From contig MFNE01000053.1 in NCBI GenBank assembly GCA_001783695.1, positions 80,757 through 129,989 of the forward strand: a DNA stretch of 49,233 nt, given 5' to 3'. The position numbers and the translations under genes are program-made. Below are positions 7,132 through 14,853 of this stretch, in pieces. Source of the stretch: Candidatus Lambdaproteobacteria bacterium RIFOXYD2_FULL_50_16 (GTDB lineage: Bacteria > SAR324 > XYD2-FULL-50-16). Positions within the stretch are counted from its first letter, which is position 1. Every line of letters begins with the position of its first letter. Under the pieces are notes generated by a model, which saw only the letters and a program-made list of their open reading frames with translations, had not been told where the DNA came from and did no database searches.

Positions 7132-8460
7132 ATGTCGGAAACTGAATCGGCTGCAAAAAACACCCCTGAATTCTCCCTGTTACCTGAACAGGAGTCGGTC
7201 TGGATTGAGGTGATTTATCAGATCGATCAAGCCTATGCAGAGTTAGTCCAGACTCAAGTAAATCTGGAAGCCTCTAACGAAGAGTTGGCCAAAGCGCGGG
7301 ATTTTTTGGTCAACATCCAGCGGCATATGAGTGACCTTTTAATTGTCACTTCTGCCGATGCTCGGGTGATCCAGGTGAACCAATCGTTCGAGCGATTAAG
7401 TGGGCTAAGCCCCGACACAGTGGTAAACCAACCTTTAGAATCTTGCTTCGAGCTTGGCGAAGAAAACAAGTTAACCCGCCTCCTTTCGAATAACCGGGTC
7501 ATCCACCGAGACCTAGAGATCGACCTTAAAACCGGGGGCAGTCCGCTGCGTTTAAGTATCAACTCATCCCCACGCTTCGAGGCGGACGGGGCTTACGCCG
7601 GGCTAGTTTTGATTGGGCGGCCAATTGGGGAGTTACAGCGGGCCTATAAAGAATTAGAGCGCGCCCATCAGGAACTGGTACAAACCCAACAGCAGTTGAT
7701 CCATGCCGAAAAGATGGCCAGTTTAGGCCGTTTGGTGGCGGGGGTAGCGCATGAGATGAACAACCCCTTCAGTTTTGTGTTTGCCAATTTACACATTTTA
7801 GAAACCTACCTGGAACATTTAACGCTTTACCTAACCCGGCTAGAGGCGGGCCGAAGCCCCACCGAGATTGAAACCCTACGCCAGGGCTTGCCAATCGCTA
7901 AGCTCCTAAAAGACCTGAAACCCTTGATTGATGGTAGTTTAGAGGGAACCAGCCGAGTCGAAGATATTATCGCCGGGCTCAAACAATTCTCCTCCAGTCA
8001 AGCAAAAGAGCGGGTGCAATTTGATTTGGCCAAGATGGCTAGGACCGCCCTAGGCTGGGTTAAAGGCAAACTTTCCTTAACCTTCGAGGACAAAATGCCC
8101 CCCGAACTTTGGGTCTGGGCCCCACCAGGGCAAATCAATCAAGTGGTGTTAAACCTCCTGCAAAACGCCGCCGATGCTTTAGAAAACCAAGATCAACCTC
8201 GCATTGAACTAGAAGCCGGGACAAAGGGGGAAGAAAGCTGGTTGATGGTGCGCGATTTTGGTACGGGGATTAAGGAGAGCGACTTAAGTAAAATCTGGGA
8301 ACCCTTTTTTACTACCAAGCCCATTGGCCAAGGCACGGGGTTGGGACTGGCGATAAGTTTAGGGATCGTCGAAAATTTAGGAGGGTCCATCAAAGCCCAA
8401 AACCACCCTGGCGGTGCCGAATTTATCCTCACTTTGCCAACCCAGGGGGAACGTGGCTAA
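7132..8460 (+). CDS. hoxJ: H2-signalling sensor histidine kinase (HoxJ/HupT type)
   Basis: 442 residues, cytoplasmic: no membrane segment is visible. It has an N-terminal helical part, a PAS domain (about 58-165, ADARVIQVNQSFERLSGLSP), a coiled linker, a dimerisation/phosphoacceptor domain with the H-box at His207 (GVAHEMNNPFSFVFANLH), and an ATPase domain with an N-box (NLLQNAADAL), DFGTGI and GTGLGLAIS. The FSFVFANLHILETY continuation after the H-box is characteristic of HupT/HoxJ kinases that partner regulatory hydrogenases. Its stop overlaps the start of the sensor small-subunit gene, so HoxJ, HoxB and HoxC are made together. In known systems the kinase modulates an NtrC-type regulator according to H2; that regulator is encoded at 18831-20267. 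Confidence 0.88.
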   Translation: MSETESAAKNTPEFSLLPEQESVWIEVIYQIDQAYAELVQTQVNLEASNEELAKARDFLVNIQRHMSDLLIVTSADARVIQVNQSFERLSGLSPDTVVNQPLESCFELGEENKLTRLLSNNRVIHRDLEIDLKTGGSPLRLSINSSPRFEADGAYAGLVLIGRPIGELQRAYKELERAHQELVQTQQQLIHAEKMASLGRLVAGVAHEMNNPFSFVFANLHILETYLEHLTLYLTRLEAGRSPTEIETLRQGLPIAKLLKDLKPLIDGSLEGTSRVEDIIAGLKQFSSSQAKERVQFDLAKMARTALGWVKGKLSLTFEDKMPPELWVWAPPGQINQVVLNLLQNAADALENQDQPRIELEAGTKGEESWLMVRDFGTGIKESDLSKIWEPFFTTKPIGQGTGLGLAISLGIVENLGGSIKAQNHPGGAEFILTLPTQGERG

Positions 8461-9430
8461 TCTGCTTTGGTTGCAATCAGGCGGCTGTGGCGGCTGTAGC
8501 CAAGCGTTGTTATTGCAACCTCGGCTGCTTGAGCGGTTAGAAACCTTGGGGATTAACCTGCTCTGGCATCCGGTTTTAGCGCCTAAAGAAGAAGATTCCT
8601 TTTGGCCCCTGATTGACCAGATTTTAGAGGGGTCCGTAGCCCTAGACATGCTGTGTATCGAAGGTTCGGCTCTGCTCGCTTCTGGCGGACTGGTCCACCG
8701 GCTTAGTGGACGAAACGGCCATATGGCCGGGCTGCTGCGTCAATTAAGTGGGCTTGCCCAAGAGGTTTTGGCCATCGGCAGTTGCACCGCCTTTGGTGGG
8801 ATGAGCGCCTTGGGCGCCAACCCCGCAGGCGCGGTAGGTCTGCAATATGATAACGGTCGTTTAGGTGGTTTTTTAGGTGGGGATTTTAGAACCCAGTCTG
8901 GAAGACCTGTAATTAATATTGCTGGTTGCGCCATCCATCCTGGCTGGCTGGCCGACAGTCTAAGCCTGCTCTCCCAAGGGAATTTAGTACTCGACGAATG
9001 GGCTCGCCCTGCCTTTTATACCGAAGGCTTGGTCCACCACGGTTGCCCAAGAAATGAATTTTACGAATACAAAGCCAGCGCCCCTGAACCCAACGATTTG
9101 GGCTGTTTAATGGAAAACTTCGGTTGCAAGGCGACCCAAGCGCGGGGCGACTGTAACATCAGGCTTTGGCCAGGGGGCGGGTCCTGCTTGCGCGGAGGGT
9201 TTTCTTGTATCAACTGCACCGCCCCAGGTTTCCAAAACCCAGGACACCCCTTTTTAGAAACCCCCAAAGTGGCCGGGTTACCCTCGACCTTGCCCACCGA
9301 TATGCCCAAAGCTTGGTTTGTCGCTCTTTCGGCCTTGGCTAAGGCGGCCACGCCCGAACGGGTACGGGTAAACGCCACCTCACCAAAGATATTGGTGCCC
9401 CCGAACAAACGGGCTGAGTCTAAAAAATGA
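8453..9430 (+). CDS. hoxB: Regulatory [NiFe] hydrogenase small subunit (HoxB/HupU)
   Basis: 325 residues from GTG 8453, chosen because GGGGGA precedes it and the protein then begins directly with the small-subunit fold. No Tat or other signal is present, so it stays in the cytoplasm. Cluster ligands are visible: C12 and C15 in SGGCGGCSQ, a Cys in IGSCTAFGG, and AGCAIHPGW for the proximal cluster. HHGCPRNEFYEY and the GCLMENFGCK and CNIRLWPGGGSCLRGGFSCINC stretches supply the distal and medial clusters. The proximal CxxC has plain G residues, unlike the uptake enzyme in this window. A basic C-terminal tail (about 40 residues) matches the extension that HoxB uses for dimer and kinase contacts. 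Confidence 0.9.
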   Translation: MANLLWLQSGGCGGCSQALLLQPRLLERLETLGINLLWHPVLAPKEEDSFWPLIDQILEGSVALDMLCIEGSALLASGGLVHRLSGRNGHMAGLLRQLSGLAQEVLAIGSCTAFGGMSALGANPAGAVGLQYDNGRLGGFLGGDFRTQSGRPVINIAGCAIHPGWLADSLSLLSQGNLVLDEWARPAFYTEGLVHHGCPRNEFYEYKASAPEPNDLGCLMENFGCKATQARGDCNIRLWPGGGSCLRGGFSCINCTAPGFQNPGHPFLETPKVAGLPSTLPTDMPKAWFVALSALAKAATPERVRVNATSPKILVPPNKRAESKK

Positions 9431-10869
9431 GCCAAACACAAACTATCTTAGGGCCCTTTGGGCGTATTGAGGGGGACTTAGAGATTCGCTTAGAGCCCCG
9501 TGAAAACCAGGTGGGCGCGGCTTTTGTGACGGCCCCAATGTTTCGTGGTTTTGAAACCATGCTTGAAGGACGTGCCCCTTTAGACGCATTGGTTATCGCC
9601 CCTAGGGTTTGCGGAATCTGTTCGGTCGCCCAATCTTTAGCGGCTCGGTCGGCCTTAGCGGGCCTTACGGATCTCAGATTGCCCCGCAATGCAGAGCGAG
9701 TGTTTAACCTAATGCAGGCGATCGAAAACACTTCCGACCTGCTTTCCCATTTTTATCTCTACCTCGCCCCCGAACTCCAGCGGCAAGGCTATAAAGATCG
9801 AAAGTGGTTTGCGCAAGCCAAACGGTTTGCGTTGGGTACGGAGCCCTATAAAAAAGCGGTTGCCGCCAGAAATGGTTTACTCGGCATGCTGGCCCCCTTA
9901 GCAGGCAAGTGGCCCCATAGCCTTTCGATGTTGCCCGGCGGTTTAACTAAAACCATCGGCGCCAGCGAGCGGGCCGGGCTTTTGGACCATCTAGGCGAAT
10001 TTGAAGCCTTTGTGAGCGCCCAAGTGTTTGGCGGTGGGCTCCAAGCCTTTATTAACTTGAAAAACACCGCGCAACTGGCCGACTGGGCTTTAGAATACCA
10101 ACACACCGATTTGGGCCTGTTTATCCAAATTGGCCTTGAGGAAGGTTGGGAGCGTTTGGGGTTAATCAAGACCCCCCTCTTAAGTTATGGTGCCTATTTT
10201 GAGGCCGGGTTTCCGCTCTTTGCTGGCGGGGTTTGGAAAAACCAGGTCGAGGCCTTTGATTGGAACCAGATCACCGAAGACTTAGCTAGCTCCTGGCTAG
10301 ACGGCCCCTTTGAGCCCCTCTCCCCCGCCCAAGGGGTCACCCGATTAGATGCAGAACGCGAAGGGGCCTATAGCTACGCCAAGGCCCCCCGGTATCAGGG
10401 GCAGGTGGTTTCAGTGGGCCCCTGGGCCCGGCAAGTGATCGACGGCCAACCCTTGGCCAGGGCTTTAAACCAAACTTGGGGGTCAGGAGTGTTATCAAGA
10501 GTACTCGCTCGCTGGATTGAGCTGGGTCGGTTGCTACCTCAAATGCGGCAGTGGTTAGAACAAATAGAGCCAGACCAGCCTTTTTACCACTCAGGCAACC
10601 TAATGATAAAAGATGGGCAGTCCTTTGGGTTGATCGAAGCCGCAAGGGGCAGTTTGGGGCACTTTTTAGAGATCGAGGGGGGTCGTATCACTCGCTACCA
10701 AATCTTAGCCCCCACAAGCTGGAACTTTTCGCCTCGCGATCAAACCGGTCAGCCCGGTCCAGCAGAACAGGCGCTGGTTGGCCTGCCCCTGTTTAAGGGT
10801 AAGCCCGGCCCAGAATTGGGGCTGGTAATTAGAAGTTTTGACCCTTGTATGCAGTGCCAAGTGCACTAA
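9427..10869 (+). CDS. hoxC: Regulatory [NiFe] hydrogenase large subunit (HoxC/HupV)
   Basis: 480 residues. Its ATG overlaps the small-subunit stop (ATGA). Nickel ligands are present: C62 and C65 in RVCGICSVAQ and C474 and C477 in DPCMQCQVH. Two features separate it from catalytic uptake enzymes. The usual His of the first motif is Gln69. The protein ends exactly at the final His, so there is no C-terminal peptide for a maturation protease. Both are typical of H2-sensing hydrogenases (group 2b). It forms the H2 sensor with HoxB and signals to HoxJ. Its stop codon overlaps that of the convergent hypA. Confidence 0.92.
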   Translation: MSQTQTILGPFGRIEGDLEIRLEPRENQVGAAFVTAPMFRGFETMLEGRAPLDALVIAPRVCGICSVAQSLAARSALAGLTDLRLPRNAERVFNLMQAIENTSDLLSHFYLYLAPELQRQGYKDRKWFAQAKRFALGTEPYKKAVAARNGLLGMLAPLAGKWPHSLSMLPGGLTKTIGASERAGLLDHLGEFEAFVSAQVFGGGLQAFINLKNTAQLADWALEYQHTDLGLFIQIGLEEGWERLGLIKTPLLSYGAYFEAGFPLFAGGVWKNQVEAFDWNQITEDLASSWLDGPFEPLSPAQGVTRLDAEREGAYSYAKAPRYQGQVVSVGPWARQVIDGQPLARALNQTWGSGVLSRVLARWIELGRLLPQMRQWLEQIEPDQPFYHSGNLMIKDGQSFGLIEAARGSLGHFLEIEGGRITRYQILAPTSWNFSPRDQTGQPGPAEQALVGLPLFKGKPGPELGLVIRSFDPCMQCQVH

Positions 10870-11213
10870 TCCTCTTGCTCTAAAACGAAGCGCTCGATTA
10901 ACAATTCCCGACCCGACAAAACCAGCCCGGTGCCGCCACATTGGGGACAGGCTAGGCTAAGTTCGGGGGGCTCGAATTCATGCCCACAATCTTCGCAGCG
11001 GGCCAACAAAGGTGGGGTAAGAATGGTTAGTTGGGCGTTGTTTAGTAAACTTGAAGGCCGCAAAGCCTCAAAAGCAAACTCTAGGGCCTCGGTGTTGACC
11101 CCGCTGGCTTGCCCTACTGACAAAGTCACCTCGGTGATCCTGCCACCGCCTCGGTTTTTTACCTCTTCAGATAGGCTCTCAAGTACCGACTGCATAATCG
11201 AAAGCTCGTGCAT
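10866..11213 (-). CDS. hypA: Hydrogenase nickel-insertion protein HypA
   Basis: 115 residues. It starts with MHELS, where His2 is the conserved nickel ligand of the family. Zinc is bound by two CxxC pairs in CEDCGHEF and CPQCGG (about residues 72-75 and 90-93). With HypB it delivers nickel to the hydrogenase large subunits, likely both HyaB and HoxC. It is the last gene of the minus-strand hydrogenase/maturation operon, six bases after hypD, and its stop overlaps the stop of the convergent hoxC by two bases. Confidence 0.93.
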   Translation of the reverse strand: MHELSIMQSVLESLSEEVKNRGGGRITEVTLSVGQASGVNTEALEFAFEALRPSSLLNNAQLTILTPPLLARCEDCGHEFEPPELSLACPQCGGTGLVLSGRELLIERFVLEQED

Positions 11214-11219
11214 AAAGGC

Positions 11220-12314
11220 CTATAAGGAACGGATACCAAAACGGGACCAAGAATTGCAGGTGCCTTCTGGCGAGACCATACAAGGGCCAATCGGGTTTTG
11301 GGGGTTGCAGGCTTGGCCAAAATGGCCGCAATCGGTTGGCTGTTTTTCGCCTAACATAATGCGGTGGCATTGGCAGCCAGGCGGGTGCCCTTGGGCGGGG
11401 AAGCCGGGGTCGGCGTTCAGCGCCCGCAAAGCGTCTTGGTCCCGGTAGGCCTCGCGAAGGACAAAAGCCGAATCTTCAACTAGATCAATTCCCCGCCAAA
11501 CTCCCGGCTTAAGGTCAAAAACTTGAGTGATCCAGGCCTGAGCCTTAAGGTTGCCCTCGTCCCTAACTGCGCGGGGATAGGCGTTTTTGAGTCCCGCCGT
11601 ACCTTGGGCAATCTCTTTTAGTAACATCCAAATCCCCAAAAGCACGTCTGCTGGCTCAAACCCGGCAACCACACTGGGTAACTTGTACTGCGTCTCCATA
11701 AAACGGTAGGGCTCCAAACCGGTAATAATCGCTGCATGGCCGGGCAGCAAAAAACCCCTGATAGTTTCGTCGTGAATCTCCATCAACAACCGCAAAACCG
11801 GGGGCATATAGCGGCCTGCTACCAAAAAATAGAGGTTTTTAGGCAGGCTTTGCGCGATCAAACCGGCCACACCAGCCATGGTGGTTTCAAAACCCACCGC
11901 AAAAAAAACTAAGGTTTGCGTGGGTTGTTCTTGGGCTAGTTTTAGGCAGTCGTAGGGGCTATAAACCATCCGCACCGAAGCTCCCTCCGCCTTGGCCTGG
12001 GCCAAACTCTGCCGAGAACCAGGGACCCGCAACATATCCCCAAAGGTCACCAGCGTGGTCTGGGGTTGTTTGGCCAACTGAATTGCTTGGTCAATCGCCT
12101 CTGCTGGACAGACACAAACTGGGCAGCCAGGACCGGGGATGATTTTTAGCTCCTTGGGCAATAGTTGGCGAAGACCATGCTGATTAAGGGCGTGTTCATG
12201 GCTACCACAAAGGTGCATGAGTCGCAAAGGGCCCGTCTGGGCGACTAGTTTTCCAATAGCCTCGCTTAGAGCCTGGACCGGCTCGGGGGTCCCAAAGGGA
12301 TCGGATGGATTCAT
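11220..12314 (-). CDS. hypD: Hydrogenase Fe(CN)2CO assembly protein HypD
   Basis: 364 residues from ATG 12314. The longer open frame to 12377 overlaps hypE and lacks the family start. Conserved HypD motifs are all seen: LCGSHEHAL near residue 36, PGPGCPVCVCP around 60-70, GFETTMAG, and a C-terminal cysteine-rich cluster segment (CQCHRIMLGEK...CGHFGQAC...GPCMVSPEGTC). HypD holds a [4Fe-4S] cluster and, with HypC and HypE, builds the iron-cyanide-carbonyl unit of the active site. It begins four bases after the hypE stop without a clear Shine-Dalgarno sequence, so translation is probably coupled. Confidence 0.93.
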   Translation of the reverse strand: MNPSDPFGTPEPVQALSEAIGKLVAQTGPLRLMHLCGSHEHALNQHGLRQLLPKELKIIPGPGCPVCVCPAEAIDQAIQLAKQPQTTLVTFGDMLRVPGSRQSLAQAKAEGASVRMVYSPYDCLKLAQEQPTQTLVFFAVGFETTMAGVAGLIAQSLPKNLYFLVAGRYMPPVLRLLMEIHDETIRGFLLPGHAAIITGLEPYRFMETQYKLPSVVAGFEPADVLLGIWMLLKEIAQGTAGLKNAYPRAVRDEGNLKAQAWITQVFDLKPGVWRGIDLVEDSAFVLREAYRDQDALRALNADPGFPAQGHPPGCQCHRIMLGEKQPTDCGHFGQACNPQNPIGPCMVSPEGTCNSWSRFGIRSL

Positions 12315-12318
12315 AAAA

Positions 12319-13317
12319 CTAACAAATCCGGGGCAATTGTTCACCCAGAGGCATCTCAACCAAACGCCGAGTGCCAATCTGGGTTTGAATCCACAGGGGG
12401 GCGCTTTGGCGCTCTATCACCTCACCAATAATGGCCGAATCCCGCCCCAAGGGATGGGCCTGCATAACTTTGAGTAACTTTTCAGCAGAAGCTTCTGGGC
12501 AAAAGGCCACTAGTTTCCCCTCGTTGGCCACACTCAAGGGATCAATTCCCAACATTTGCAAAGCCGCTTGAACTGGCGACTTAATTGGCAAGTCTTTTTC
12601 CTTAAGTAAAATACTCAAGCTAGAGGCGCTGGCTAGCTCGTTACCCAAGGCCGCCAAGCCCCCCCGAGTTGGGTCGCGCAGGAGGCGAATCTCGGGACAG
12701 GTCGCTAACATCGTTTCTACCAATCCATGTAAACAAGCGCAGTCGCTGATCGGCGGGGTCTCGAAGGGCAAGGACTCGCGCGCGGCCAAGATAGCCAATC
12801 CGTGTTCAGCTAGGCCGCCGTTGATCAAAAGTCGGTCCCCAACCTTAAGGGCCTTGGGCGAGAAGGGCTGGGCTAGTCGGCTCCGGCCAATTCCAGTGGT
12901 GTTAATATAAATCCCATCCCCCTTGCCCGCCTCGACTACCTTGGTGTCTCCGGTGACCACCACCACCCCAGCTTCTTTGGCGGTTTGGGCCAGAGAAGCT
13001 AATATTTTTTGCAAATCGTCATACTCGAAACCGGCCTCAATAATTAGCCCCAAACTCAACCACAAGGGCTCTGCCCCACACATGGCCAAATCGTTTACCG
13101 TGCCGCAAACCGCCAGTTTGCCGATGTTGCCCCCTGGGAAAAAAAGTGGGCTGACCACATAAGAATCAGTGGTCATTACCAAGCCTTGGCCGGGCAGGTA
13201 GGCCCCATCGTGCCCCTGGTCAAGCAACGGATTGGAAAGTGCCGGGCGGATCACTTGGTCTAAAAGCTCCTGCATCCCCCGCCCTCCGGCCCCTTGGGCC
13301 AACTCAATACGGCTCAT
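12319..13317 (-). CDS. hypE: Carbamoyl-dehydratase HypE
   Basis: 332 residues. The protein belongs to the PurM/SelD ATP-binding superfamily: AQGAGGRGMQELL at the N-terminus, DGAYL, TTDSYVVSPLFFPGGNIG, and VVTGDTKVVE for ATP and metal binding. It ends in LPRIC, the conserved C-terminal tail whose final Cys accepts carbamoyl from HypF and is dehydrated to thiocyanate, the source of the cyanide ligands. It overlaps hypC by four bases and is followed closely by hypD. HypF, its carbamoyl donor, is not encoded in this window. Confidence 0.94.
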   Translation of the reverse strand: MSRIELAQGAGGRGMQELLDQVIRPALSNPLLDQGHDGAYLPGQGLVMTTDSYVVSPLFFPGGNIGKLAVCGTVNDLAMCGAEPLWLSLGLIIEAGFEYDDLQKILASLAQTAKEAGVVVVTGDTKVVEAGKGDGIYINTTGIGRSRLAQPFSPKALKVGDRLLINGGLAEHGLAILAARESLPFETPPISDCACLHGLVETMLATCPEIRLLRDPTRGGLAALGNELASASSLSILLKEKDLPIKSPVQAALQMLGIDPLSVANEGKLVAFCPEASAEKLLKVMQAHPLGRDSAIIGEVIERQSAPLWIQTQIGTRRLVEMPLGEQLPRIC

Positions 13318-13544
13318 GAGGCAGAGTCCAGTATGTCAAACAGTTCCAATGTCTTTTTCGCTTCTTCTTTGTCCATTTTACTAATCGCGAACCCGGCATG
13401 AACGATCACAAATTCGCCTATGGCCACGTCAGGAACACAATCAAGGCAAATCTCGCGCACCATACCCCTGAAATCCACCCGCCCCACCAGAGGCTGCGAA
13501 TTAGGCGTGATGGCTAATACTTCGCCAGGGATGGCTTGGCACAT
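13314..13544 (-). CDS. hypC: Hydrogenase assembly chaperone HypC
   Basis: 76 residues, starting MCQAIPGEV: the conserved Cys2 is the iron-site ligand exchanged with the large subunit. The following GRVDFRGMVREICLDCVPD and GEFVIVHAGFAISKMD are typical of the HypC/HupF small barrel plus C-terminal helix. It forms the scaffold with HypD on which Fe(CN)2CO is assembled, then carries it to the hydrogenase precursor. Start chosen at the only suitable ATG, after GAGGAA. It lies 126 bases downstream of hyaD and overlaps hypE by four bases. Confidence 0.94.
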   Translation of the reverse strand: MCQAIPGEVLAITPNSQPLVGRVDFRGMVREICLDCVPDVAIGEFVIVHAGFAISKMDKEEAKKTLELFDILDSAS

Positions 13545-13670
13545 GGTTCCTCGTGTAATTAAAAAAAGGCTGTTTTTAGGATTTTAGTTGGTTTTTATCT
13601 TCACGAACTCCACCTGCCAAGTCTAGCCCAGAGTGGGCCTCGTGGCAAGTTGTTGGGAGGGGATCACGGT

Positions 13671-14156
13671 TTACTCCACGGTCGCAGGGGCCAGCAGCTT
13701 AGCCAAAATCTTTTCCACCTCAATTAAGAGTTGGGGCATGGCCGCTTGCACTGGTGGTGAAAAAATCATCCCCACAGGCTGGACCAATTCGACGGACATA
13801 ACCACCAAATGGGTGTCTGGCTTGTAACCCATTAATTCCGCCGTATCCATCAAGTCTTTCAGGCCAATGTCGTGTGCTGAAAGACTTGGGGGATAGTCCT
13901 GGGCGAACTTGGGCCGGATCACCCGGACAAACCCTGGCGGGTTTTGATCCAAGGTGGCATCGATCAACACTAAATGCCGGTAATCCTGTAAATCCCCTAA
14001 CAAATGAAACCCGCCAGTGCCTCCGTCTAGGAGATCGACCTTCGCGCCCCAGCCTTTGGCTTCTAAAAGCTCGACCGCTTTGGGTCCGATCCCTTCGTCT
14101 GCAAGGAGGATATTGCCTATCCCCATCACGAGGACCTCCTTTTTACCGGGCTCCAA
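13671..14156 (-). CDS. hyaD: Hydrogenase maturation endopeptidase (HyaD/HupD)
   Basis: About 161 residues from TTG 14156. I prefer this start because the first beta strand (KKEVLVMGIGN) is part of the family fold; a GTG at 14130 or ATG at 14127 behind a strong AAGGAGG would remove it. Nickel-sensing acidic and His residues are visible: Glu in NILLADEG, Asp in VLIDAT and His in LSAHDIGLKD, matching E16/D62/H93 of HybD. The enzyme cuts the C-terminal peptide off the large subunit after nickel is inserted. The target here is HyaB, which has a 15-residue tail; HoxC has none. It follows the cytochrome b gene by four bases. Confidence 0.9.
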   Translation of the reverse strand: MEPGKKEVLVMGIGNILLADEGIGPKAVELLEAKGWGAKVDLLDGGTGGFHLLGDLQDYRHLVLIDATLDQNPPGFVRVIRPKFAQDYPPSLSAHDIGLKDLMDTAELMGYKPDTHLVVMSVELVQPVGMIFSPPVQAAMPQLLIEVEKILAKLLAPATVE

Positions 14157-14160
14157 CGGG

Positions 14161-14844
14161 CTACCCCTTTTTCTGAAAAATAAACTTCCACCCACCCACC
14201 ATGCTCGAAAGCACCCCGCGGGCCTCCACATAGTCGTGATAAGCAACTAAGTAAACGTGAACAATCACAAACAATGCGTAAAACCACATGGCCACGTGAT
14301 GCCAGTACCGCAAGGTCATTTCAGACTCAAAAAAGCCCCCAAACCAAGCAAAAAATCCGGGGATCAGGGAGCTACTCATGGGCGCGTAGAGCGCGAAGCC
14401 GGTTAAGATGGAGAAGATACTCGCTCCAAACAATACCAAGTAGATCATCGAGGCCAAGGCGTTGTGACCCACGGACTTGATCTCGCCCTGTTTAGCCATA
14501 AAAAGGTCGATTACCAAAACCTGCCCTACCTCCTGCCACTGCGCTTTGGTGACCGGCAAAAAGGTATTCCAGCGGGCGTATTGGTTGCCCACAAAGGCCC
14601 AATAGACCCGATATACCCAATTAAATAAAAACAGGTAAGCCGAGCCAAAGTGGATAAACCGCACCGTACCAAACCAGTATCCGTCGTAAGCCTCCAGGTT
14701 GGTTAAAAGCGCTGGAGGGTTACCGATTAAATAGCCAGTGGCCGCCAGCGCCACTAACGCCAGGGCGTTGATCCAGTGGAAGATCCGAACCGGGACCTCC
14801 CAGACATACACCGGCTTAACAATATGGACTTCTTGGTTTGCCAT
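14161..14844 (-). CDS. hyaC: Ni/Fe-hydrogenase b-type cytochrome (HyaC/HupC)
   Basis: 227 residues. Four membrane helices are visible (about 22-42, 62-84, 130-153 and 180-203). Candidate haem-ligand histidines are H23 (RIFHWINA), H65 (RFIHFGSAY), H182/H183 (RYWHHVAMW), H196 and H203 (IVHVYLVAYHDY). The protein anchors the small-subunit tail and passes electrons from the periplasmic hydrogenase to the quinone pool. It starts after a strong AGGAGGGG Shine-Dalgarno sequence, nine bases past hyaB, in the usual small-large-cytochrome order. A b-type partner is what group 1 respiratory uptake hydrogenases use. Confidence 0.93.
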   Translation of the reverse strand: MANQEVHIVKPVYVWEVPVRIFHWINALALVALAATGYLIGNPPALLTNLEAYDGYWFGTVRFIHFGSAYLFLFNWVYRVYWAFVGNQYARWNTFLPVTKAQWQEVGQVLVIDLFMAKQGEIKSVGHNALASMIYLVLFGASIFSILTGFALYAPMSSSLIPGFFAWFGGFFESEMTLRYWHHVAMWFYALFVIVHVYLVAYHDYVEARGVLSSMVGGWKFIFQKKG

Positions 14845-14853
14845 TTGCCCCTC

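Noticed and set aside
9427-10869. HoxC as a broken catalytic hydrogenase because it lacks the C-terminal peptide and the motif His
   Set aside because: Both features are normal for H2-sensing hydrogenases, and the gene sits with HoxJ and HoxB homologues.
13545-13670. Second sigma-54 promoter between hyaD and hypC
   Set aside because: A TTGGCA is present on the minus strand, but the required GC at the -12 position is missing at the correct spacing.
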